Below are positions 56,366 through 64,000 of a stretch of DNA of 64,000 nucleotides, piece by piece. Every line of letters begins with the position of its first letter. The first letter of the stretch is position 1. The stretch covers positions 62,001 to 126,000 of the forward strand of contig NZ_SOZE01000010.1 of NCBI RefSeq assembly GCF_004519315.1, written 5' to 3'. A model generated the notes under the pieces. The model did not search any database and was not told the origin of the DNA. It worked only from the letters and a program-made list of their open reading frames with translations. Position numbers and translations under genes: made by a program. This DNA is from Mucilaginibacter psychrotolerans. GTDB taxonomy: Bacteria > Bacteroidota > Bacteroidia > Sphingobacteriales > Sphingobacteriaceae.

Positions 56366-58330
56366 ATGAGGTTTATGAGAACATTTTTTGCCGGATTTAT
56401 CGGCATGGTGGTAGTATTATGCACCGGGCAGTATGCCAATGCAACATTAAGGCTTCCGCAACTCGTTAGCGATGGTATGGTATTGCAGCGCAATACCAAT
56501 ATCAAAATATGGGGCTGGGGTAGCCCCGGGGAGCGGGTGAAAATAGCTTTTATCGGTAAATCGTTCAAAACGCTTGTAGGGGACGACGGCCAATGGAGCG
56601 TAACCCTCCCGAAAATTAAGGCAGGGGGGCCGTATCAAATGGATATTGATGGCAGTAACCACATTGTTTTAAAGGATGTACTTATCGGCGACGTTTGGTT
56701 CTGTTCGGGACAATCTAACATGACCATAAAGATGGAGCGCGTGAAAGAGAAATATCCCGAAGAGATAGCTAAGGCTGATTTTCCGTTGATCAGGTATTTT
56801 TTTGTTGCGACTACTGCGGACGTGGCCGGCATCCATAGCGACTATCCTCCCGGCCACTGGGTGGCAACTACAAAACAAAATATACTGGAAATAGGTGCAG
56901 TTGCTTATTTTTTTGCAAAGCAACTTTATAGCAGGCACCATATACCTATCGGCATCATCAATTCGAGCGTAGGCGGCACGCCTATACAAGCATGGATAGG
57001 AGAAAGCGGCATAAAAGATATTGGTACCTATGGCCATCGGCTAGCCCAATTTAAGGATACGGCTTTTATGGCCGGCATCGCCCGGGCCAAACAACGGGCC
57101 ATCGCCCCGGATCCGGCTCTGCAGGGCGAAGACAAGGGGACTTCGGGAGCTATTAAATGGTACGAACCGAGCTATATTCCCAATAACTGGCACAAGTTCT
57201 GGATGCCGGGCTATTGGGCCGACCAGGGTGTAAAAGGGCTGAACGGTGTTGTTTGGTTCAGGAAAGAAGTAAACGTTCCTGTTGAGATGGCTGGCAAGGC
57301 GGCGAAACTGTTCCTCGGCCGCATTATTGACGCCGATGAAACCTATGTAAACGGTAAACTGGTAGGGAAGATCACTTATCAGTACCCGCCACGCAGGTAC
57401 GAGGTACCGGCTGGCATATTAAAAGCCGGGAAAAACGTAATTATGGTTCGTGTTACGAATTCGGCCGGGAAGGGTGGTTTTGTGCCCGATAAGCGTTATG
57501 AATTAACCGATGGTACTACGGTAATCGATTTGCGGGGCGACTGGCTTTACCAGGTTGGCCAGGCCTACCAACCGCGCAGAAATGCGCTCAGAGGCAGTGC
57601 ACCGTTTTCGGCCCAGGATGAGCCGACCGGGCTATATAACGCCATGATAGCACCCGCAGTGAGCTATCCTGTAAAAGGCTTCCTGTGGTACCAGGGCGAA
57701 ACCAATATCGGGACAAAAAACTACGGGGAACTATTAACTGCTCTTATAAATAATTGGCGTACTGCCTGGAAAGATGACTCCTTGCCGTTTTTGGTAGTTC
57801 AGTTGCCCAATTTTGGCGAGGTACAGTATTCCCCCGCCGAAAGTGCCTGGGCCGAGATAAGGGAAGCACAGCTAAAGGCAATGGCTTTGCCGAACACCGC
57901 ATTGGCAGTTGCTATAGATGGCGGCGAGTGGAACGATATTCATCCCCTAAACAAGAAAGATGTGGGAGAGCGCCTTGCGCTTGCTGCAGAAAGGCTGGCC
58001 TATGGTAACCTGCAAGTCGTTGCATCAGGCCCTACCTTTCAATCTGCTGTTGTCTATGGCAACAGTATTACCCTTGCCTTCACTGATATTGGAACCGGCC
58101 TGGTATCAAACAACGGCGAGCCGCTTGCTCAATTTGCAATAGCAGGCGAGGATAAACAATTTGTATGGGCTAGTGCTACTATTGTGGGAGATAAGGTTGT
58201 GGTATCGTCGCCCCTGGTGCAACATCCCTTGTATGTACGGTATGCCTGGGCAGATAATCCGGAGGGTGCCAATTTGTACAACCGTGAGGGCTTGCCGGCC
58301 TCTCCGTTCCGCACGGATCTGCCTAAGTAA
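56366..58330 (+). CDS. SGNH sialate O-acetylesterase-type carbohydrate acetylesterase
   Basis: The 654-residue protein has a signal peptide ending near residue 26. SGNH blocks are visible: GDVWFCSGQSNM with the likely nucleophile Ser117, NSSVGGTPIQAW (block with Gly), KGFLWYQGETN (Asn) and EWNDIHPLNK with the Asp-His pair. A jelly-roll beta-domain (about 280-400; LFLGRIIDADETYVNGKLVG) is inserted in the middle. The family includes sialic-acid 9-O-acetylesterases and acetylxylan esterases (CE20-type). Placement among xylan genes favours removal of acetyl groups from xylan; sialic acid is unlikely in this context. Confidence 0.88.
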   Translation: MRFMRTFFAGFIGMVVVLCTGQYANATLRLPQLVSDGMVLQRNTNIKIWGWGSPGERVKIAFIGKSFKTLVGDDGQWSVTLPKIKAGGPYQMDIDGSNHIVLKDVLIGDVWFCSGQSNMTIKMERVKEKYPEEIAKADFPLIRYFFVATTADVAGIHSDYPPGHWVATTKQNILEIGAVAYFFAKQLYSRHHIPIGIINSSVGGTPIQAWIGESGIKDIGTYGHRLAQFKDTAFMAGIARAKQRAIAPDPALQGEDKGTSGAIKWYEPSYIPNNWHKFWMPGYWADQGVKGLNGVVWFRKEVNVPVEMAGKAAKLFLGRIIDADETYVNGKLVGKITYQYPPRRYEVPAGILKAGKNVIMVRVTNSAGKGGFVPDKRYELTDGTTVIDLRGDWLYQVGQAYQPRRNALRGSAPFSAQDEPTGLYNAMIAPAVSYPVKGFLWYQGETNIGTKNYGELLTALINNWRTAWKDDSLPFLVVQLPNFGEVQYSPAESAWAEIREAQLKAMALPNTALAVAIDGGEWNDIHPLNKKDVGERLALAAERLAYGNLQVVASGPTFQSAVVYGNSITLAFTDIGTGLVSNNGEPLAQFAIAGEDKQFVWASATIVGDKVVVSSPLVQHPLYVRYAWADNPEGANLYNREGLPASPFRTDLPK

Positions 58331-58365
58331 ATCAAAAAACATTGCCTCGTTGCCTAAACAAAAAA

Positions 58366-58384
58366 GGACAGCCTCGCGCTGTCC
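58366..58384 (+). terminator. hairpin after the SGNH esterase gene
   Basis: GGACAGC pairs with GCTGTCC around a 5-base loop, 35 bases after the stop. The following T-tract is weak (TCTT), so termination is probably partial. Confidence 0.55.
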
Positions 58385-58576
58385 TCTTAACCAATTAACT
58401 AACCAAATTGAGGCACTAGCCCCAAGGGTGGGTAATAAATTTAATTTTTAAAATTCCTCTTTTTTTAAATGCGCGAATAGCTGTTTTCGTCATATTTATA
58501 CTACATATGTCCGTTATGGAATTTTCATGGGCGGCAACGGAATGCCTTTCATAACACTATTTCACAAATCATTTTA

Positions 58577-58616
58577 ACAAATAAGTAGTTTGGCCGGCCG
58601 CTATACGCTTATTTGT
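58577..58616 (+). promoter_or_regulatory. inverted repeat in the long leader of the second susC
   Basis: ACAAATAAG pairs with CTTATTTGT (9 bases each, perfect) around a 22-base interior that itself contains the palindrome GGCCGGCC. It is about 510 bases before the susC start and may mark a promoter-proximal regulatory structure. Confidence 0.4.
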
Positions 58617-58828
58617 GACACATATTGTTGGGCCAACCGAGAAACTTCACATAAACCCGTTTTTTGCACATTTGCAATATGATTTTTGCGATATGTGATA
58701 TACCAATCCTCCGAAACCACAGAACTTAGCAGAAAGTCGAGGGTGAAAAAACGCCAGACTTCAACCAATTTTTTAACCAGGCTCTATTTTTTTTCTGACG
58801 GGATTAAAACCTCTCTGTTTACGTCCAA

Positions 58829-58848
58829 AAATGCAATCGATTGCATTT
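58829..58848. promoter_or_regulatory. LacI-type operator candidate 6 (best site)
   Basis: AAATGCAATCGATTGCATTT is a perfect 20-base palindrome with a central CG, the strongest copy in the window. It lies 275 bases before the second susC gene. Confidence 0.75.
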
Positions 58849-59123
58849 GTAATGAGGCTAATTCTATGATATTAACTATACACCTGAATAACCAATTATA
58901 AGCACCAAAAACCTAAGTTATGAGCCTATGAGCACTACATAAAAAAAGCAGGGGGTGAAATGTCAAGGACATGTAAACCGTCGATAAACAACTAACCAAT
59001 ATTAATGTGAAAGATTAAAGCAGCCAGAAATGGATTTAAAAAATTAGGGTGGTAATGATGTTAGCAAGTCTGCATCTTATGCCACCTATTGGCTTTAATC
59101 ATCAAATACTTAGTAAATAAATT

Positions 59124-62100
59124 ATGAAAAAATCAATACTAAACATTTATAACAAAGCGGCGCTCTTACTGCTATTCAGTATTTTGACTTGCGCCACAGC
59201 TTTGGCACAAAGCAAAAAAATAACGGGTATTGTGCTTGATGAAAATAATCAACCACTGCCCGGGGCTACTATTAAGGCACCAGCCGGAAAAGTGACTACC
59301 TCTACCAATGTAAACGGTAAATTCACCATTGAGGTAGCTGATAACGAGAAGTCGCTGTTGGTACAATTCGTAGGGTATTTAGACCAGGAAGTGGCCATAG
59401 GCAACCAGGTTAACCTCACTGTTCACCTTGTACCCAGTGCAAAAAACCTTAACGAAGTTGTGGTGGTGGGGTATGGTACGCAGCGCCGGAAAGACGTAAC
59501 CGGCTCGGTGGCATCGCTTTCTGCAAAAACCTTAAGCGAAGTGCCTGCGCCAAACTTAATAGATCAGTTAAAAGGCCGCACGGCCGGCGTAGACATCGTA
59601 AGTAACGGCGCAACGCCGGGAACCGGTGGCCAAATCCGTATTCGTGGTAACCGTACCATTACTACAGGCAACAACGATGGTCAGGACGGCCCTTTGGTTG
59701 TTTTGGATGGCATACCTTATCCGGGCAGCATCAATGATTTTGCCCCGGAAGATATCGCATCTATCGATATATTGAAAGATGCATCGGCTACTGCTATTTA
59801 CGGTTCGCGTGGTGCGGGCGGCGTTATCCTGGTTACTACCAAAAGAGGGCGCGCAGGGAAAGCGGTTGTTTCTTACGATGCCTATTACGCAACTGCCAGC
59901 GTGCTTGGGAAGTACAACATATATGATGGCGCTGGTTACGCGCAGTTGAAGCTTGATGCCGCCAAATACAATACGGCATCTCCGGGCACCAGCGCATACC
60001 CCATAACAACAGCCGAACAAGCTGCACTAGCCGCCGGGGTTTCTACCGATTGGCAAAGCCTCATTTACAGGAATGCACCGACTCAAAGTCATCAATTAGC
60101 CGTTTCGGGCGGTAGCGATGCCACCCAATTCAATATCGCGGCCGGTTTTTACCGCCAGGATGGTATCATCGTTAACCAACGTTTCGATCGTGCCGATGTG
60201 CGCACAACAATAGATCACCGTATTAGCAGCCACGTTAAAGTTGGGATCAATAGTATAAATACCTACCGCATTACCGCACTGCCGGGCGGCGGTGGCGTAC
60301 CCAGTGGCCTGGTGAGGACTACACCGCTGGCCTCGCTCAACAATGATGACGGCACCGTAAATCTTTTCCCTCAAATCGGAAGCATTGATGCTGCTGCGGT
60401 AAGCCCATACACGCTTATTACCAAGGCAAGTTCAATTTACGATCGTACCCGTCGCTATTCTACTTTTAACAGCTTATATGGCGAGGTAAATATTTTAGAA
60501 GGCCTTAGGTACCGGGTAAATGTTGGTTTGAATTTTATACAAGAAAATGGCAACTCTTACAACGGCACGTTAACCTATATAAACGGCAACGCATCACTGA
60601 ACAACGCTGCACTTAACAATAACGAGCAATGGAATTACAATATCCAGAATTTGCTTTACTACAATAAGGCGTTTAAAAAACATCGGATAGATTTTACTGC
60701 GCTTTATGAAATAACTAAAGATCATAACAAGAACAGCAATTTCAACACCACTGGTGTGCCATCAGATTATATACGCAACTCTAACTTTAACCTGGCAAGC
60801 GGTACCATTAGCGGCGGCGGCAGTTTTAGCGAACAGGGCCTGCTTTCGTATATGGCGCGGTTGGCTTACAGTTACGACGATCGTTATCTGTTAACTATTA
60901 CCGGCAGGCGCGATGGCGCGTCGTCACTGGCTCCTGGCCACCAATGGTTCACCTATCCAGCTATTGGTTTGGGGTGGAATATCAGCAACGAAGCCTTCAT
61001 GAAGAACGCCACTTTTATAAACAACTTAAAACTACGAGGTGGCTTCGGTATATCGGGTAACAGAAACGTAGGTGCTTATGCCACCCTGGGGAGCTTAACC
61101 TCTACAGCTTACAATTTCGGTAGTTCGGGCCAGTTAGCCTACACAGTTACCAGTTTACCTAACCCCAATTTAGGTTGGCAGTCGACAGCGCAAACCGATA
61201 TCGGTTTAGATATTACCGTATTGAATAACCGTATTACGGCCAATATTGATGTTTATCAGCAAAAAACCAAAGATATACTCTTGCAGGTTAGCTTGCCGCC
61301 AAGCACCGGTACCGGCAGCACCTTCCAAAACCTTGGTAAAACCGAAAGTAAAGGTATAGAAATCAACGTGTCTACTATCAACGTTCAAACCAAAGGCGGC
61401 TTCACCTGGAGCACCGATTTCAGTTTTTCGATGAATAGAGAAAAAATCACGCAATTGACTAATCCGGGCCAGTTGAGCGATCCGGGCAACGGGTGGTTTG
61501 TAGGGCAGCCATTGAACGTTATTTACGACGTAAAGAAGATAGGCATATGGCAAACTTCTGATAAAACCGACGGAACCTTAGCAAAACAGACCTCTCCGGT
61601 TCAGTTCCCGGGTCAAATCAGGATACAGGATTTGAATGGCGACAACGTAATTAACGCCAACGACCGCCAGGTTTTAGGCAATTTCCAGCCAAAATGGGTT
61701 GGCGGTTTTACCACCCGTTTTGCTTACAAGTCTTTTGATCTTTCGGCAATTTTTTATGCGCGTATGGGGATGAAAGTATTGCTGCCTTATTTCACCGCAG
61801 ATGGCGGGTCGGCAGGTTTTCCTTTCTTTAACCAAGGCCGTGTTAACCAAATTAAAACCAATTACTGGACCACCGACAACCCAACAAATGATTTCCCTGC
61901 GCCCGATGCCAGTACAGATCGTTTATTGTTTGGCTCAACGCTGGGGTATTATGATGGTTCGTTCATCAAGTGCCGTAGTATCAACCTGGGCTATACGCTG
62001 CCAACGGCGTTGATCAAGAAAATAGGTTTTAGCAATTTACGTGTTTACGCAAATGCAACTAATCCGTTCATCGTTTACTCGCCTATAGTGAGAGACCATT

Positions 62101-62246
62101 TGGCGCTCGATCCGGAAGGTAACGGATATGGCGGCTCGGTAAATAACAACGGCGGTAACGCAGCTGTAACCGGCCGTGCTGTAAGCGTGAACCTTAATAA
62201 CCCTTCTTACAGGCAGTTTACCATTGGTGTGAATGCTAAATTTTAA
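59124..62246 (+). CDS. SusC/RagA-type TonB-dependent transporter of the xylan locus
   Basis: The 1040-residue protein has a signal peptide ending ALAQ (residue 29), a carboxypeptidase-regulatory-like domain (about 32-108; ITGIVLDENNQPLPGATI), a TonB plug (about 112-235) with NEVVVVGYGTQRRKDVTGSV and SIDILKDASATAIYGSRGAG, and a large barrel ending in an aromatic residue (NAKF). It should import xylo-oligosaccharides across the outer membrane. The partner SusD gene starts 18 bases later. The LacI-type site upstream links it to the glucuronate genes. Confidence 0.95.
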   Translation: MKKSILNIYNKAALLLLFSILTCATALAQSKKITGIVLDENNQPLPGATIKAPAGKVTTSTNVNGKFTIEVADNEKSLLVQFVGYLDQEVAIGNQVNLTVHLVPSAKNLNEVVVVGYGTQRRKDVTGSVASLSAKTLSEVPAPNLIDQLKGRTAGVDIVSNGATPGTGGQIRIRGNRTITTGNNDGQDGPLVVLDGIPYPGSINDFAPEDIASIDILKDASATAIYGSRGAGGVILVTTKRGRAGKAVVSYDAYYATASVLGKYNIYDGAGYAQLKLDAAKYNTASPGTSAYPITTAEQAALAAGVSTDWQSLIYRNAPTQSHQLAVSGGSDATQFNIAAGFYRQDGIIVNQRFDRADVRTTIDHRISSHVKVGINSINTYRITALPGGGGVPSGLVRTTPLASLNNDDGTVNLFPQIGSIDAAAVSPYTLITKASSIYDRTRRYSTFNSLYGEVNILEGLRYRVNVGLNFIQENGNSYNGTLTYINGNASLNNAALNNNEQWNYNIQNLLYYNKAFKKHRIDFTALYEITKDHNKNSNFNTTGVPSDYIRNSNFNLASGTISGGGSFSEQGLLSYMARLAYSYDDRYLLTITGRRDGASSLAPGHQWFTYPAIGLGWNISNEAFMKNATFINNLKLRGGFGISGNRNVGAYATLGSLTSTAYNFGSSGQLAYTVTSLPNPNLGWQSTAQTDIGLDITVLNNRITANIDVYQQKTKDILLQVSLPPSTGTGSTFQNLGKTESKGIEINVSTINVQTKGGFTWSTDFSFSMNREKITQLTNPGQLSDPGNGWFVGQPLNVIYDVKKIGIWQTSDKTDGTLAKQTSPVQFPGQIRIQDLNGDNVINANDRQVLGNFQPKWVGGFTTRFAYKSFDLSAIFYARMGMKVLLPYFTADGGSAGFPFFNQGRVNQIKTNYWTTDNPTNDFPAPDASTDRLLFGSTLGYYDGSFIKCRSINLGYTLPTALIKKIGFSNLRVYANATNPFIVYSPIVRDHLALDPEGNGYGGSVNNNGGNAAVTGRAVSVNLNNPSYRQFTIGVNAKF

Positions 62247-62264
62247 AATTAAAGAGATACTGAT

Positions 62265-64000
62265 ATGAAAACAAATAGAAAATTTGCTTGTGCTTTTTTA
62301 ATTTTCACGGCACTTTTAGGCAATGGCTGCAAGAAAATACTGGAAGAGCACCCGCAATCGAGTATAGTTCCATCTTTTTTTAACACCCCTTCGGGTGTGC
62401 TGGGCGGCATAGCCGGCGGCTATGCCGCAATACGCGAGGCAACTTATGGCACCGAGGGTTTTACCGCCGAAATGGATGCCGGTACCGATGACCACCTGGC
62501 CGGCGGTAGCGCGAGTGGGATTCAGTTATATACTTATAATGGTATCAATTCCAGTGTAGGCGGTGCCGGTTTTGCCGACGCTTACAGGGCTATCAATACC
62601 ATGAACGGCGTGTTGCAATATGGGCAGAGCATTGATTTGGACGCCGCAACACGTAAACAATATCTTGCCCAGGCCAAGTTTTTAAGGGCGTTTTGGTATT
62701 TTTTATTGGTGCAGAAATATGGCGATGTGCCATTGCATACCGAATTTATTTCGGTACCTACAAAATCAGATACAAGGGCCCCTGTTGCTGATGTTTACAA
62801 AGTAATTATACAGGATTTGACCGATGCCGCAGCAGATTTACCCAATACGCCAACTGCACCGTTTACAGGCAAGGCGGCATGCAAGCCGGTTGCGCAGTTT
62901 TTACTGGCAAGGGCGTACCTTACCAGGGGATGGTTAACCAATAGCCAGCCGGATTTTCAGCAGGCATATACGCTCTTCACAGACCTTATTACCAATAAAG
63001 GAACATATGGCTGGGATTTATGGCAAGATTACGGAGACGCGTTTAACCCCGCGAATGATTATGGCAAGGAAACCATTTTTGTGAGCGACCATAACATCGA
63101 TACCAAATATGGTATTTATCCGCTTGGCCAGGCGCAAGGCGGTGGGCCATACAATCTGTTGCCTTGGTTTACCAATTTTAATTACCCCAATTTAAGTGGT
63201 ATAAATTCATATGAAAACGCATCAGGCGGTTTGGTTACAACCGGCGCGGGCGCAATGGTGCGCGATGTTCAGTATGGTCGTCCTTATACCAGGACAAGGC
63301 CTAATTCTGACCCGGTTAAAACCGGTGCCAATACCGGCAAGCGCTATGTGTTAGATCAGGCTTTTGTTAACCGCGATGTGGACTCACGCTACGAGAACAC
63401 TTTCTATACCGCATGGATATCTAACGTAGCTACAACCAACACGGCTGCTGCTGCAAATAATAGACGCGGCATTTCTTACACCATGGTACCCGGTTTAGAT
63501 ACCGGCATTTACATGCCGCCTTTCGATGTGGTAGGTGCCCCGCAGTTTATAGGTACAAGGCCGTTTAAAGGTATCGTGATACCACCTAAGTACTGGAATA
63601 ATAACATCTTTCCTTCGGTAAAGAAGTTTATGGATCCAAGCCGTGCTGCTGCCAACTTTAACGACCCTTCAACCAGGCCTGTGGTGATCTGGCGTTTTTC
63701 TGATGTTTACCTGCTGGCCGCCGAGGCTGCATTTAAGCTCGGCGATTTAACCAACGCCGCCAACCTCATCAATGTGGTTAGGCAGCGTGCGGCTTATCGC
63801 AAAACAAACACACCTGCTCAGAATACGGCAGCAGTGGCAGCAATGACTATTCAACCAGGCAACGTTACGCTCGACTTTATACTGGACGAACGTAGCCGCG
63901 AGTTCTTTGCAGAATGCCAAAGATGGCTCGATCTGGTACGTACCCGCTCTTTAACCACAAGGGTAAAAGCCTGGAACAACGAGGCTGCTCCTTATGTTAA
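62265..64000 (+). CDS. SusD/RagB-family outer-membrane lipoprotein, cut by window end
   Basis: The frame is open to the right edge, giving the first 578 residues. The lipoprotein signal has Cys22 in LLGNGCKK. SusD features follow: EEHPQSSIVPSFFNTPSGVL, KFLRAFWYFLLVQKYGDVPL in the TPR region and, near the end, SDVYLLAAEAAFKLGD and LDERSREFFAECQRWLDLVR, the classical SusD C-terminal motif. Only a few tens of residues should be missing. It binds glycan at the cell surface with the SusC encoded upstream. Confidence 0.95.
   Translation, partial: MKTNRKFACAFLIFTALLGNGCKKILEEHPQSSIVPSFFNTPSGVLGGIAGGYAAIREATYGTEGFTAEMDAGTDDHLAGGSASGIQLYTYNGINSSVGGAGFADAYRAINTMNGVLQYGQSIDLDAATRKQYLAQAKFLRAFWYFLLVQKYGDVPLHTEFISVPTKSDTRAPVADVYKVIIQDLTDAAADLPNTPTAPFTGKAACKPVAQFLLARAYLTRGWLTNSQPDFQQAYTLFTDLITNKGTYGWDLWQDYGDAFNPANDYGKETIFVSDHNIDTKYGIYPLGQAQGGGPYNLLPWFTNFNYPNLSGINSYENASGGLVTTGAGAMVRDVQYGRPYTRTRPNSDPVKTGANTGKRYVLDQAFVNRDVDSRYENTFYTAWISNVATTNTAAAANNRRGISYTMVPGLDTGIYMPPFDVVGAPQFIGTRPFKGIVIPPKYWNNNIFPSVKKFMDPSRAAANFNDPSTRPVVIWRFSDVYLLAAEAAFKLGDLTNAANLINVVRQRAAYRKTNTPAQNTAAVAAMTIQPGNVTLDFILDERSREFFAECQRWLDLVRTRSLTTRVKAWNNEAAPYV

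Larger units (their letters stand above)
58331..59123 (+). other. 793-base region upstream of the second susC
   Basis: This is the longest stretch without a gene in the window. Short frames here look like chance. It contains the hairpin at 58366, the inverted repeat at 58577 and the LacI-type site at 58829. A long untranslated leader is likely; susC genes in Bacteroidota often have one. Confidence 0.5.

Noticed and set aside
57524-57533. AATCGATT inside the SGNH esterase coding sequence
   Set aside because: It lies within a gene without extended symmetry; the palindrome is short enough to occur by chance.
58686-58901. 71-codon plus-strand frame in the second susC leader
   Set aside because: It spans the 20-base palindrome and has low-quality, serine/lysine-rich sequence with no family match I recognise.

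Overview
The window looks like a chromosomal piece of a soil or plant-associated Bacteroidota, most likely Sphingobacteriaceae (Mucilaginibacter- or Pedobacter-like). The evidence is two SusC/SusD pairs, a hybrid two-component regulator, many secreted glycoside hydrolases and esterases, very weak Shine-Dalgarno sequences and moderate GC. The genus is inferred. I see no rRNA, tRNA, CRISPR array, insertion sequence or phage gene.

Left edge (1-4.3 kb): the C-terminal end of an HAD-type phosphatase, then two broken genes (a truncated cupin and a frameshifted, truncated AraC-type regulator), a small membrane protein, a stand-alone KAS III-like enzyme and an AraC regulator. From 4.6 to 15.0 kb, all on the + strand: two GH29 alpha-L-fucosidases, a DUF1080 lipoprotein, an unrecognised secreted protein, a GH43 arabinanase-like enzyme and a GH3 enzyme with a PA14 insert. 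This set fits trimming of a fucose- and arabinose-bearing plant polysaccharide.

From 15.3 to 30.4 kb lies a sugar-acid region. A gluconokinase and an AraC regulator run leftward. Running rightward are an exported RraA-like protein, a Tat-exported enolase-superfamily dehydratase, a BASS-type symporter, an FAH-family enzyme, an IlvD/Edd aldonate dehydratase, a GntP permease and a SusC/SusD pair. This reads as uptake and non-phosphorylative breakdown of aldonates, with the unusual possibility that part of the chemistry happens outside the cytoplasm. A shared AT-rich upstream element links the GH3, RraA and FAH transcription units.

From 31 to 64 kb lies a large glucuronoxylan locus. The minus strand carries GH97 and two CE1-type esterases. 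The plus strand carries GH115, a CE15 glucuronoyl esterase, fructuronate reductase, a hexuronate transporter, an SSS symporter, mannonate dehydratase, GH67, GH43 and transketolase. A hybrid two-component regulator follows on the minus strand, then an SGNH acetylesterase and a SusC/SusD pair on the plus strand; the second SusD runs off the right edge. Together these remove ester, methylglucuronate, arabinose/xylose and galactose decorations, import the products, and feed glucuronate into the mannonate pathway and pentoses into the pentose phosphate pathway. Six copies of a CAATCGATTG palindrome, typical in form of a LacI-family operator, lie in front of this locus's transcription units and nowhere else that I found; no LacI gene is in the window.
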